In this document: piece by piece, positions 33,437-44,099 of the stretch
How positions within the stretch are numbered: position 1 is the first letter of the stretch
Layout: each line of letters begins with the position of its first letter
Origin: Bradyrhizobium sp. CCGUVB4N
GTDB taxonomy: Bacteria; Pseudomonadota; Alphaproteobacteria; Rhizobiales; Xanthobacteraceae
Length of the DNA stretch: 64,000 bases
NCBI RefSeq assembly: GCF_024199945.1
Contig: NZ_JANADP010000001.1
Location: 1,178,001-1,242,000, forward strand
Direction of reading: 5' to 3'
Notes under the pieces: generated by a model
Database searches by the model: none
What the model saw: only the letters and a program-made list of their open reading frames with translations
Told to the model about the DNA's origin: nothing
Program-made: the position numbers and the translations under genes

Positions 33437-34111
33437 ATGCTGGAGACCGATGATTCTACTTTAGAGCCGCTGGCCCCCGCGACGGCGAAGGGAGCCGCGA
33501 TGCGTGAGCGGCTGCTCAACGCCTCGGCGCGTGTATTCGCGCGCAAAGGATATGAGGCCACGCGGGTCGAGGACATCGTGAAGATTGCCCGCACCTCTTA
33601 CGGCAACTTCTATCGGCACTTCCGAAACAAGGACGAAATTCTGCTGGCCGTGTTGAAGCCTCTGGTCGACGAGATCTACGTCGCAAGCAAGCGCAGGATT
33701 GGCCGCTCGTTGAAGGCAACCGAAGCAGAGTTCGTTGAGAATACCATCGCTTATCTCAAGATCTATGCCAGGCATCGTAAACTATTGCGTGTCATGCGGG
33801 AGGCGGCAGCTCGCGGCGAGAAGGCGACATTTCTGTCTCTCTATGTCACGGAACGTAGCCGCTTCGTTAGGCGTACCTCCACCTGGCTGACACGGCTTCA
33901 AGGGTTAGGCGAATTAAGTCGCGAACTCGATCCTGAAATGGCTGCCGAAGTGCTCGGCGCTACGATGGAGCAGGTTTCCTATATGAAGTTTGATCTCGCC
34001 TCGGAAGATCCAGACGACGCCGAGGTCGAGCACATAGGATCGCACTGCGCGAAGATCTGGTATCGAGGTGTGTTTGGCGCGGTCAAAGAAGATTCAGCTG
34101 CTCCAAACTAG
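33437..34111 (+). CDS. TetR-family transcriptional regulator
   Basis: A typical TetR protein of 224 residues (235 if the GTG at 33404 is used). The N-terminal HTH covers RERLLNASARVFARKGYEAT to IVKIARTSYGNFYRHFRNKDE. The C-terminal ligand domain is helical without further motifs. TetR regulators next to acyl-CoA ligases and dehydrogenases usually bind acyl-CoA and repress the degradation genes. The candidate operator lies in its own divergent promoter and again before the ACAD operon, suggesting autoregulation plus control of both flanking units. I favour the ATG at 33437, weakly, because GGATGG precedes it. Confidence 0.88.
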   Translation: MLETDDSTLEPLAPATAKGAAMRERLLNASARVFARKGYEATRVEDIVKIARTSYGNFYRHFRNKDEILLAVLKPLVDEIYVASKRRIGRSLKATEAEFVENTIAYLKIYARHRKLLRVMREAAARGEKATFLSLYVTERSRFVRRTSTWLTRLQGLGELSRELDPEMAAEVLGATMEQVSYMKFDLASEDPDDAEVEHIGSHCAKIWYRGVFGAVKEDSAAPN

Positions 34112-34218
34112 GGCGTGCGTCCACGAACGCTGGCTTCCGATGGCAAGGCGGAAGTCCCTCCGTTTGGCTGCATCGGCGGTTAAAGAATTGTCATCTCTCA
34201 GCGCGAGGCCGGTGTGAC

Positions 34219-34410
34219 ATGAAAAAGAGCGACGTCGTTTGTTCTGAGTGCGGCGCTGGTTTTCGACGTCTCGAATTATCGTCACAGCCGGGCGAAATAG
34301 GCGAGTACCGCTGTCCGGTCTGCGATTCCTCCCTGGAAGTTTTCGACGGTAGCAAGTTAGTTGCCTACCGCCTGACAATCGAACCGTGCACGAGAGCCAT
34401 ACGCGATTGA
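34219..34410 (+). CDS. Small zinc-ribbon protein
   Basis: The 63-residue protein MKKSDVVCSECGAGFRRLEL has two C-x-x-C pairs (CSEC near residue 8 and CPVC near residue 33) about 22 residues apart, a classic zinc ribbon. The rest is a short beta-rich tail with SLEVFDGSKLVAYRLTIEP. Proteins of this shape are common, uncharacterised small genes in Bradyrhizobium. A role in nucleic acid or protein binding is possible but not shown. It is transcribed with, or shortly after, the TetR gene, 107 bp downstream. Confidence 0.65.
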   Translation: MKKSDVVCSECGAGFRRLELSSQPGEIGEYRCPVCDSSLEVFDGSKLVAYRLTIEPCTRAIRD

Positions 34411-34947
34411 GGCGGCCTAACCGGAATTTCGGATTATAAATCAATCTCCGTAGCCGGCAGCCTATCGCCGTCGATTGATCCAGTCGCCAGCTCACTGTTG
34501 TGCATGGGTTCAATTGGTTTGTCTTCCTTGCTCGCTCTAGCACCGTGCCGTCTTAAGTCGCTGCATCAACTATTCGGTTAGGCCGCGGATCGACCGGTCG
34601 ATACGACTGTCGCGTGCCGCTGCCAAACAGGTGCGTTGCGCTTCGTCGTGAACGCCGCCCAGGGACCGCGAGCAAGCGGTCGAGTGCTCATCATTCCAAA
34701 GCGCCGCGTGTTTGGCTCGCTGCAATGCGCGAAGCCTTGACGGAACAGATCATCAGTAATATGACGTCAATATCACTTTTAAGCGCCGATGTAGAAGCGC
34801 CGGAAATTCGATAGGGGAGGAGCCGATTTAATCGGCGTAAAACTCAATGAAATCAGCTATTTCGTTGCTTCGCTCCCTCGTTCATGGCGCGGTCGCACTC
34901 GTTCGCCGTCTACCCGTCATTGGCGGATATTCGGCGGGAGCTTCGTC
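34411..34947. other. Leader region of the ACAD operon
   Basis: This 537-bp gap contains no credible gene; a 66-residue frame at 34614-34814 has no ribosome site or family features. It holds candidate TetR operator site 2 (34756-34775), 172 bases before the first ACAD start, so the operon promoter is probably near that site. Confidence 0.6.
34756..34775. promoter_or_regulatory. Candidate TetR operator, site 2
   Basis: GTAATATGACGTCAATATCA is the reverse complement of site 1 with two C/T differences, and has a perfect TGACGTCA core. It is placed to control the operon beginning at 34948. Confidence 0.6.
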
Positions 34948-36096
34948 ATGATCCTGAATGAAACTCAAGCCGCCATCCGCGACGAGGTGCGCAAGTTTGC
35001 TCAGGAGCGGATTGCTCCCCGCGCCCGCGAGTACGAAGAAGCCAATGGGTACCCGCCGGAGCTATTTGAGGAGCTTGCGAGCCTTGGTCTGATGGGAATG
35101 ACGGCTCCCGAGGCTGTCGGCGGAGCTGGCGCGGACTACGTGGCCTATGCGGCCTCACTCATCGAGATCGCAGCGGCTGATGGCGCGCTGTCTACGATAC
35201 TGAGCATTCAAAACAGTCTGATCGTATCAGGCTTGTTGAAGGACGGTACGCCGACGCAGCAAGCGAAATTTCTGCCCTTGCTGATATCTGGACGAATGAT
35301 CGGCGCATTCGCGCTAACAGAGGCGGAAGCGGGCTCGGATGCTGCCGCGTTGAGGACGTGCGCCGTTCGAGCGGGCGATGGCTACAATCTCAACGGAGCG
35401 AAGCAGTTCATTTCGTCGGGGCGCACTGCCGGTCTCGCGATCGTGTTCGCTGTAACCAATCCTGCAGCGGGCAAACGCGGGATCTCGGCCTTTCTGGTCC
35501 CTACTGACAGCCCCGGGTACAGCGTCGAGAGGGTCGAACGCAAGTTGGGGCAGGCGGCGTCCGACACTTGTGCCCTTCGGTTCGATGACGTTTTCGTCGA
35601 AGAGGGGCTGCGGCTCGGGCCGGAGGGCGCGGGCTATTCCATCGCGCTCTCCAATCTTGAGGTCGGCCGCATCGGCATTGCGGCTCAATGTGTGGGAATG
35701 GCACGCGCCGCTCTCGATGCGGCGGTGAGGTACGCCGGCGAGCGCAAGAGTTTCGGAGCCCCAATCATCTCGCATCAGGCCGTCGGGTTTCGTCTAGCGG
35801 ATCTTGCCGCAAGACTTGAGGCTGCACATCAGCTCGTGCTGCATGCGGCCGCGATGAAGGACGCCGCTCTACCCTGTCTCAAGGAAGCGTCCATGGCCAA
35901 GCTCGTAGCCTCCGAAACAGCGGAAGCGGTGGTTTCCGGCGCGCTCCAGACATTCGGTGGCTACGGCTATCTGGAAGATTTTGGCATCGCGAAAATCTAT
36001 CGGGATGTGCGCGTCTGTCAGATCTACGAAGGCACATCAGACATTCAGCGAATGGTCATTGCGCGCGATCTAGCGAAAACCGCGGCAACAACGTGA
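34948..36096 (+). CDS. Acyl-CoA dehydrogenase
   Basis: A 382-residue FAD enzyme that introduces the alpha-beta double bond into an acyl-CoA. The family signatures are present: FALTEAEAGSDAA for FAD/substrate contact, the YNLNGAKQFISSG region, and the catalytic Glu361 in CQIYEGTSDIQRM, the position used by short- and medium-chain ACADs. Residues FGAPIISHQAVGFRLADLA match the core helix. It is the first gene of a rightward unit and lies downstream of candidate TetR operator site 2. A thiolase gene follows 29 bp later. The substrate chain is not deducible; the branched ABC system downstream hints at a short or branched acid. Confidence 0.92.
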   Translation: MILNETQAAIRDEVRKFAQERIAPRAREYEEANGYPPELFEELASLGLMGMTAPEAVGGAGADYVAYAASLIEIAAADGALSTILSIQNSLIVSGLLKDGTPTQQAKFLPLLISGRMIGAFALTEAEAGSDAAALRTCAVRAGDGYNLNGAKQFISSGRTAGLAIVFAVTNPAAGKRGISAFLVPTDSPGYSVERVERKLGQAASDTCALRFDDVFVEEGLRLGPEGAGYSIALSNLEVGRIGIAAQCVGMARAALDAAVRYAGERKSFGAPIISHQAVGFRLADLAARLEAAHQLVLHAAAMKDAALPCLKEASMAKLVASETAEAVVSGALQTFGGYGYLEDFGIAKIYRDVRVCQIYEGTSDIQRMVIARDLAKTAATT

Positions 36097-36125
36097 CCAG
36101 CAACGAAATGCATTGAGGAGCGTCC

Positions 36126-37301
36126 ATGTCCGATCCAGTTGTCATCGCGAGCTACGCGCGTACGCCCATCGGGTCGTTCCAGGGATCGCTCGCTCGCTTC
36201 AAGGCCACCGAGCTGGGTGCTGCAGCAGTGAAGGCGGCGGTCGAACGGGCCGGCGTCGCGGCGGAAAACGTAGACCAAGTGGTCATGGGCTGCGTATTGC
36301 CGGCGGCTCTTGGTCAGGCTCCCGCTCGACAAGCTGCGCTCGGGGCGGGGTTGGCTCTGAGCGCTCAGGCAACGACCGTCAACAAAATGTGCGGTTCCGG
36401 GATGCAAGCCGCGATCCTGGCTCACGACGCGATCGCGGTGGGCTCCGCGGACGTTGTCGTCGCGGGTGGCATGGAGAGCATGACGAACGCGCCGTATGCG
36501 CTGCCCAAGCATCGCGGTGGCGCACGCATCGGGCATGACCGTATCATCGACACGATGATGATGGACGGACTGGAGGATGCGTACACTCCAGGCAAGGCCA
36601 TGGGCGTCTTTGCGGAAGATGCTGCATGCGAATTTCAGTTCAGTCGCAGTGCGCAGGACGAATATGCGCTCCGGTCCCTGGACCGGGCCAAGGCCGCAAT
36701 TTCAAGCGGAGCATTCGCTGACGAGATAGTGGCCCTGCCGGCGGTAGCCAAGACTGGATCGGTCGTTGATACCGATGAACAGCCCGGAAAGGCGAAGCCG
36801 GAGAAGATACCCTTCCTCAGGCCCGCGTTTGCTCCTGACGGCACGATCACACCTGCCAACGCCTCGTCCATTTCCGATGGAGCCGCCGCCTTGGTGATGA
36901 CCCGCCGAAGCATCGCCGAGAGATTGGGGCTCCCGATCGCCGCGACGGTCCGGGCGCACGCTGCTCACGCCCACGCGCCGGCTCTGTTCACAACCGCCCC
37001 CGTGCCCGCAATCCAGAAGGTGCTCGCCAAGGCCGGATGGTCGGCCGCGGACGTCGATCTCTACGAGATCAATGAGGCGTTTGCCGTGGTCGCGATGATC
37101 GCCGCGCGCGAACTCGATATTCCGGCTGAGAAACTCAACGTCAATGGCGGTGCGACCGCCCTTGGCCATCCCATCGGCGCCAGCGGCGCGCGCATCATTG
37201 TCACCTTGCTCGCTGCGCTCAAGGCGCGCGGTCTCAAGCGAGGCGTGGTCAGCCTCTGCATCGGCGGCGGCGAAGCGACCGCGATGGCGATCGAAGTTTA
37301 A
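36126..37301 (+). CDS. Acetyl-CoA acyltransferase (thiolase), copy 1 of the operon
   Basis: A 391-residue thiolase with acyl-binding Cys89 in NKMCGSGMQA, the His-containing [15 protein letters not shown] and the second Cys in SLCIGGGEATAM. These are all residues needed for thiolytic cleavage or condensation. It stands between an ACAD and an SDR, so a degradative role is likely: releasing acetyl-CoA (or propionyl-CoA from methyl-branched chains). The ribosome site TTGAGGAG is good. It is a different paralogue from the thiolase at 41110, which suggests two thiolytic steps with different chain preferences. Confidence 0.9.
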   Translation: MSDPVVIASYARTPIGSFQGSLARFKATELGAAAVKAAVERAGVAAENVDQVVMGCVLPAALGQAPARQAALGAGLALSAQATTVNKMCGSGMQAAILAHDAIAVGSADVVVAGGMESMTNAPYALPKHRGGARIGHDRIIDTMMMDGLEDAYTPGKAMGVFAEDAACEFQFSRSAQDEYALRSLDRAKAAISSGAFADEIVALPAVAKTGSVVDTDEQPGKAKPEKIPFLRPAFAPDGTITPANASSISDGAAALVMTRRSIAERLGLPIAATVRAHAAHAHAPALFTTAPVPAIQKVLAKAGWSAADVDLYEINEAFAVVAMIAARELDIPAEKLNVNGGATALGHPIGASGARIIVTLLAALKARGLKRGVVSLCIGGGEATAMAIEV

Positions 37302-37325
37302 GCATCTAAGACAGGAAAGATAAGC

Positions 37326-38087
37326 ATGCACATCAAGGGAACAGCCGCGATCGTCACGGGCGGCGCATCCGGTCTCGGGGGCGCCGCGGCAGAGCGACTC
37401 GCGGCAGCCGGCGCCAAAGTGACGATCTTGGATCTCAACTCCGAGTTGGGGGAGGCGCACGCCAAGGCTATCGGTGGGCACTTCGTCAAAGTCGACGTGA
37501 CCGACGAGGATGGCGTCGAGCAGGCGCTCGAATCCGCGGAGCGCTTGGGCGGCAAAGCGCGCATCCTGGTCAACTGCGCCGGCCTCGGCCCGCCCGGCAA
37601 GGCTATCGGCCGAGACGGCAAGGCGCTGCCGCTGCGCGACTTCGCCAGAACGATCAACATCAATCTGATCGGCAGCTTCAATGTCCTGTCAAAGTTCGCC
37701 GCGCGTCTTCATGCGGCCGAGCTGGCCGATGAGGAACGGGGCGTCATCATCAACACCGCGAGCGTCGCCGCATTCGATGGCCAGATCGGCCAAGCCGCCT
37801 ATTCGGCATCCAAGGGCGGCATCGTCGGCATGACGCTGCCCCTTGCTCGTGAATTCGCACGCTACGGCATCCGGGTGATGACGATCGCACCTGGTATCTT
37901 CCTGACTCCCCTGCTGATGTCGCTCCCTGAAGAAGCGCAAAAGTCGCTGGGCAAGCAGGTACCCTTCCCGAGCCGGCTCGGACATCCGTCTGAATTTGCT
38001 CAGATGATCGAATCCATCGTCGCCAATCCAATGCTGAACGGCGAGACCATCCGCCTGGACGGCGCAATCCGCATGGCGCCGAAATGA
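37326..38087 (+). CDS. SDR dehydrogenase, 3-hydroxyacyl-CoA dehydrogenase type II-like
   Basis: The 253-residue protein has TGGASGLGGAAAERL (NAD motif), the acidic Asp at the end of the second strand (TILDLN), VNCAGLGPPG, a catalytic Ser in NTASVAAFDGQ and Tyr/Lys in YSASKGG. The overall pattern, with its long VLSKFAARLHAAE segment after the cofactor region, resembles human HSD17B10 and related 3-hydroxyacyl-CoA dehydrogenases. This would supply the third beta-oxidation step between hydratase and thiolase. Its stop overlaps the start of the next ACAD gene (ATGA), so they are translationally coupled. Confidence 0.85.
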   Translation: MHIKGTAAIVTGGASGLGGAAAERLAAAGAKVTILDLNSELGEAHAKAIGGHFVKVDVTDEDGVEQALESAERLGGKARILVNCAGLGPPGKAIGRDGKALPLRDFARTININLIGSFNVLSKFAARLHAAELADEERGVIINTASVAAFDGQIGQAAYSASKGGIVGMTLPLAREFARYGIRVMTIAPGIFLTPLLMSLPEEAQKSLGKQVPFPSRLGHPSEFAQMIESIVANPMLNGETIRLDGAIRMAPK

Positions 38088-39259
38088 CCGGGATCGGCCC
38101 AGAGCGTACTCAAGAGATTGCGGATCGCGTTGAGCGCTTCGTTCGGGATGTCGTAGTCCCGTTCGAGCGCGATCCTCGCCGTGATCATCATGACTGTCCA
38201 AAGGACGAGTTGGTCACCGAACTACGTGAACTGGCGCGGGCGGCAGGCGTATTGACGCCGCACATACTGCCCGACGGTTCACATCTCTCGCAGAGCGAGA
38301 CGGCGACAGTCCTGGCCAAGACAGGCCTATCGCCGCTTGGACCGCTCGCATGCAACACGGCGGCCCCCGATGAAGGCAATATGTACCTTCTGGGCAAAAT
38401 CGGCTCGCCTGAGATCAAGGAGCGGTTTCTAAAGCCGCTCGTCGAGGGGCGCGCGCGGTCCGCGTTCTTCATGACCGAACCGGCCGAGGAGGGCGGAGCG
38501 GGATCCGACCCATCGATGATGACGACGACCTGCCGTCCGGACGGCAACCAGTGGGTCGTGAATGGACGCAAAGCGTTCATCACGGGAGCACGCGGAGCCA
38601 AGGTCGGCATCGTGATGGCAAAGGCCGAGGAGGGCGCATGCATGTTCCTCGTCGATCTGCCCGATCCTGCAATTACCATCGATCGTGTGCCCAACACGAT
38701 CGACAGCTCCATGCCGGGCGGCCACGCCGTCGTGACCATCCGTAATTTGCGTATTCCTGCCGATCAAATGCTCGGGCAGCCGGGTGAGGGGTTCAAATAT
38801 GCCCAGATCCGGCTTTCGCCGGCCAGGCTGTCGCATTGCATGCGCTGGCTGGGTGCTTGCATCCGCGCCAACGAGATCGCGACCGGTTACGCCAACCGCC
38901 GGAAGGCGTTCGGCGAGACGCTGATCGATCACGAGGGCGTCGGCTTCATGCTTGCCGACAACCTCATCGATCTCAAGCAGGCCGAACTGATGATCTCGTG
39001 GTGTGCGAGCGTCCTGGACGCGGGGGCACTCGGAACCAACGAGAGCTCGATGGCCAAGGTCGCGGTGAGCGAGGCGCTCATGCGCGTCGCCGATCGCTGC
39101 GTGCAGGTGATGGGTGGATCTGGCGTCACCAACGAAACCATCGTGGAGCAGGTTTTCCGTGAGGTTCGCGCGTTTCGAATCTACGACGGTCCGACCGAGG
39201 TGCACAAATGGTCGCTCGCAAAGAAGATCAAGCGCGACTGGCAGAAGGCAAACCCGTGA
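38084..39259 (+). CDS. ACAD10/11-type acyl-CoA dehydrogenase
   Basis: The 391-residue protein has the ACAD fold (FFMTEPAEEGGAGSDPSM, WVVNGRKAFITGA, RRKAFGETLIDHEGV). It deviates at the usual catalytic position: the segment reads RIYDGPTEVHKW, with Asp368 instead of Glu. This DGP-x-E-VH form is typical of the ACAD10/11 group and related bacterial enzymes. In levulinate catabolism and in the human enzymes, the ACAD acts on a 4-phosphorylated acyl-CoA made by a neighbouring kinase. The kinase gene follows directly with a four-base overlap. I infer the same two-step conversion here, 4-hydroxyacyl-CoA to a form suited to beta-oxidation. Confidence 0.85.
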   Translation: MTGIGPERTQEIADRVERFVRDVVVPFERDPRRDHHDCPKDELVTELRELARAAGVLTPHILPDGSHLSQSETATVLAKTGLSPLGPLACNTAAPDEGNMYLLGKIGSPEIKERFLKPLVEGRARSAFFMTEPAEEGGAGSDPSMMTTTCRPDGNQWVVNGRKAFITGARGAKVGIVMAKAEEGACMFLVDLPDPAITIDRVPNTIDSSMPGGHAVVTIRNLRIPADQMLGQPGEGFKYAQIRLSPARLSHCMRWLGACIRANEIATGYANRRKAFGETLIDHEGVGFMLADNLIDLKQAELMISWCASVLDAGALGTNESSMAKVAVSEALMRVADRCVQVMGGSGVTNETIVEQVFREVRAFRIYDGPTEVHKWSLAKKIKRDWQKANP

Positions 39260-40323
39260 GCGCTCTCGACGAAGCGGCAAATTCCGGACTGGCTGAACCC
39301 TCCGAGGGTTATCGTCTCGACGAGGACGCCTTGTCGCGATGGATGACGGCCAATGTCGACGGATTTCGAGGACCTCTCAACGTCTCGAAATTCAAGGGAG
39401 GTCAGTCGAACCCGACCTACCGTCTTCAGTCCGCAGACGGCGTCTACGTCCTTCGGCGGAAGCCGCCGGGTTTGCTGGTATCCGGCGCGCACGCAGTCGA
39501 TCGCGAGGCACGCGTACAAAGCGCGCTGTCGCAAATCGGGTTTCCGGTGGCGCGCATCTACGGATATTGCGCCGACAAGGCCGTTATCGGCAGCGAATTC
39601 TATGTGATGCAGCTCGTCGAAGGCCGCATCTTCTGGGACGCAACCTTTCCCGAGGTGAGTCGTGAAGAGCGTCCTTCGTACTTCTACGCTATGTGCGACG
39701 TCATCGCGCAACTGCACTCCATTGGTCCGGCTTCGATTGGTCTGGGCGATTACGGAAAGCCGGGCAGCTACTTCGCGCGGCAGATCAGTCGCTGGTCACG
39801 GCAGTATCAGGAAGATCCTGAGGCCGGGCGCGACGCCAACATGGACCGCCTCGTCAAAGCGCTCCCGGAACGCATTCCCCAAGGTGAGGAGGTCGCAATC
39901 GTCCATGGCGACTTTCGCTGCGACAATCTCATCTTTCATCCCCGAGAGCCGCGAATTATCGCCGTACTCGATTGGGAGCTTTCGACCATCGGACATCCGC
40001 TGGCGGACTTCGCCTATCACGCGATGATGTATCGCATGCCTCCTCATATCGTCGCCGGTCTTGGCGGAGCCGATCTGGCGGCCCTCAACATTCCGAGCGA
40101 AGCGGAATATATCAAGAGGTATTGCCGAGCGACCGGACGCGAAACGATTCCGGACTGGCACTTCTACGTTGCTTTCAATTTCTTCCGGCTCGCGGCGATC
40201 ATGCATGGCATTGCTGGTCGCGCGCTGCGCGGCACGGCCTCCTCGACGCAGGCTAACGAGCGCGGCAAGACCTTTCCAGAACTGGCTGCGTTGGCTGTTC
40301 GCGCGCTGGAGAACCTCCCATGA
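39256..40323 (+). CDS. Aminoglycoside-phosphotransferase-fold kinase, likely 4-hydroxyacyl-CoA kinase
   Basis: The 355-residue protein has the kinase fold with KFKGGQSNPTYRLQ, VLRRKPPG and the catalytic loop IVHGDFRCDNLIFHP, followed by VLDWELSTIGHPLADFA with the metal-binding Asp. I choose the GTG at 39256 overlapping the stop of the ACAD gene; a longer ATG start at 39208 would overlap it by 52 bases. In ACAD10/11-type systems such kinases phosphorylate the gamma-hydroxyl of 4-hydroxyacyl-CoAs, and the partner dehydrogenase removes the phosphate. The adjacency in one unit strongly suggests that role; antibiotic modification is unlikely. The 3' end overlaps the hydratase gene by four bases. 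Confidence 0.85.
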   Translation: MSALDEAANSGLAEPSEGYRLDEDALSRWMTANVDGFRGPLNVSKFKGGQSNPTYRLQSADGVYVLRRKPPGLLVSGAHAVDREARVQSALSQIGFPVARIYGYCADKAVIGSEFYVMQLVEGRIFWDATFPEVSREERPSYFYAMCDVIAQLHSIGPASIGLGDYGKPGSYFARQISRWSRQYQEDPEAGRDANMDRLVKALPERIPQGEEVAIVHGDFRCDNLIFHPREPRIIAVLDWELSTIGHPLADFAYHAMMYRMPPHIVAGLGGADLAALNIPSEAEYIKRYCRATGRETIPDWHFYVAFNFFRLAAIMHGIAGRALRGTASSTQANERGKTFPELAALAVRALENLP

Positions 40324-41096
40324 GCCCCCCTATCGAGTTCTCCTGCGCCGAGAAGATCGCGACCGTGACCCTGTCGCGCCCGGACCACGGCAACACGATC
40401 GATCCCGCTCTGGCTCGCGCTCTTCTGGAGGCCGCCAAACGTTGCGACGAGGACGATGACATCCGGTGCGTTGTTCTGACTGGGCGCGGCAAGCTCTTCT
40501 GCGGGGGCGGGGACGTCAGCGCTTTCGCCGCAGCCGGCGCCGACGTCTCGGCCTTCCTGGAGGATCTGGCGGAAACGCTGCACGCGGCAATCATGCGCCT
40601 TATGCGCATGAGAAAGCCGCTGATCACGCTCGTGAACGGCCCCGCAGCCGGAGCCGGCATGAGCCTCGCGATGATCGGCGACTTCGCGCTGGCAGCCCGC
40701 TCGGCTCACTTCAGCCCGGCCTATACCGCCTTGGGCCTCAGCCCGGACGGTGGAATGAGTTGGCTGCTGCCGCGGGTGGTTGGCCTCAGGCGAGCTCAGG
40801 AGATCATCCTGTCCAACCGTCGCGTGCCGAGCGACGAGGCGGAGCGAATTGGTATCGTCACGCGCATCGTCGATGGCGAGCAGCTGCTTGCCTCCGGCGC
40901 CGAACTCGCTGCGAAGCTGGTGGCTGAGCCGGTGGCAGCATTCGGTGCGGTTCGGCGTCTCCTCCTCGAAAGTTACGATAGCACGTTGGAGGCCCAACTC
41001 GAGCGGGAGATGCGGAGCATTGCCGCGCTGGGTAACTCGGAAGAATCACGTCGTCGCGTAGCGGCCTTCGTCGCTCGTCGAAATTCAAACGGATGA
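40320..41096 (+). CDS. Enoyl-CoA hydratase/isomerase family protein
   Basis: A 258-residue crotonase-fold protein with the oxyanion-hole segments GRGKLFCGGGDVSAFA and NGPAAGAGMSLAMIGDFALA. The position that often carries the catalytic Glu of hydratases reads SPAYTALGLSPDGGMSWLL, with Pro-Asp-Gly instead of the E-x-x-x-G form. An isomerase or another crotonase activity is therefore possible. It overlaps the kinase gene by four bases and precedes the second thiolase by 13 bases, so it is in the same operon. Confidence 0.85.
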   Translation: MSPPIEFSCAEKIATVTLSRPDHGNTIDPALARALLEAAKRCDEDDDIRCVVLTGRGKLFCGGGDVSAFAAAGADVSAFLEDLAETLHAAIMRLMRMRKPLITLVNGPAAGAGMSLAMIGDFALAARSAHFSPAYTALGLSPDGGMSWLLPRVVGLRRAQEIILSNRRVPSDEAERIGIVTRIVDGEQLLASGAELAAKLVAEPVAAFGAVRRLLLESYDSTLEAQLEREMRSIAALGNSEESRRRVAAFVARRNSNG

Positions 41097-41109
41097 AAGG
41101 AATTGTTCC

Positions 41110-43265
<2,156 letters not shown>

Positions 43266-43301
43266 AGAGAGTGCCGGTGCTCCGGCGTTGTGGGGTAGAG
43301 C

Positions 43302-44099
43302 ATGGTTCAAGTGAGGCAAATGAAGGATCAAGGGGTTCTGCTCTCGGTTCGTGGCGTGACGGTCGCTTTCGGCGGCATCACCGCGCTCAACGGCGTGTCC
43401 TTTGACATGCACAAGGGCCAGATCCTCGGCTTGATCGGCCCCAACGGCGCCGGCAAGACCACGTTCTTCAACTGCCTGTCCCGGCTCTACCAGCCGTCGT
43501 CTGGCGACATCCTGATGGAAGGCGCGAGCATCCTGACGCGCCCGCCGCACCGGATCGCCGAGATCGGCATCGGCCGCACCTTCCAGAACGTGGCGCTGTT
43601 TCCGAACCTCTCGGTGATGGACAACGTCCGCGTCGGCACGCATGCGCGCACCTCCAGCGACATCATCAGCGACTCGCTTCGCCTCGCCTGGATTCGCCGC
43701 AGCGAGAGCGACGTCAACAAGAAGGTGCACGAGATCCTCGCCTATCTCGATCTCGAGGATGTCGCCCACACCACCGTCTCCGGCCTGCCCTTCGGCACGC
43801 AGAAGCGCGTCGAGCTGGCGCGCGCGCTCGCGGCAGATCCGAAGATCCTGCTGCTCGACGAGCCGGCCGGCGGCCTCAATCACGAGGAAGTCTACGTGCT
43901 CGGCGACCTCATCCGCCGCATCCGCGACGACCGCCACATGACCGTGTTGCTGGTCGAGCATCACATGGGTCTCGTGATGTCGATCGCCGACCACGTCGTC
44001 GCGCTGAATTTCGGCAAGAAGCTCGCGGAAGGCACGCCGGCCCAAGTGCAGGCGGACCCCGACGTCATCAAGGCCTATCTCGGGAGCAAGGACCAATGA
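43302..44099 (+). CDS. livG: Branched-chain-type ABC transporter ATP-binding protein LivG
   Basis: A 265-residue ATPase with Walker A GPNGAGKTT, the LivG-typical RTFQNVALFPNLSV Q-loop, a degenerate signature VSGLPFGTQKRVELARALA, Walker B ILLLDEPAGGLN and H-loop VEHHMG. It starts 36 bases after the nitronate monooxygenase gene; an alternative ATG lies at 43320. The next gene, livF, overlaps by four bases. Third-position G/C use rises visibly from this gene to livM compared with the preceding enzyme genes. The transporter genes may thus have a different history from the catabolic genes. Confidence 0.92.
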   Translation: MVQVRQMKDQGVLLSVRGVTVAFGGITALNGVSFDMHKGQILGLIGPNGAGKTTFFNCLSRLYQPSSGDILMEGASILTRPPHRIAEIGIGRTFQNVALFPNLSVMDNVRVGTHARTSSDIISDSLRLAWIRRSESDVNKKVHEILAYLDLEDVAHTTVSGLPFGTQKRVELARALAADPKILLLDEPAGGLNHEEVYVLGDLIRRIRDDRHMTVLLVEHHMGLVMSIADHVVALNFGKKLAEGTPAQVQADPDVIKAYLGSKDQ

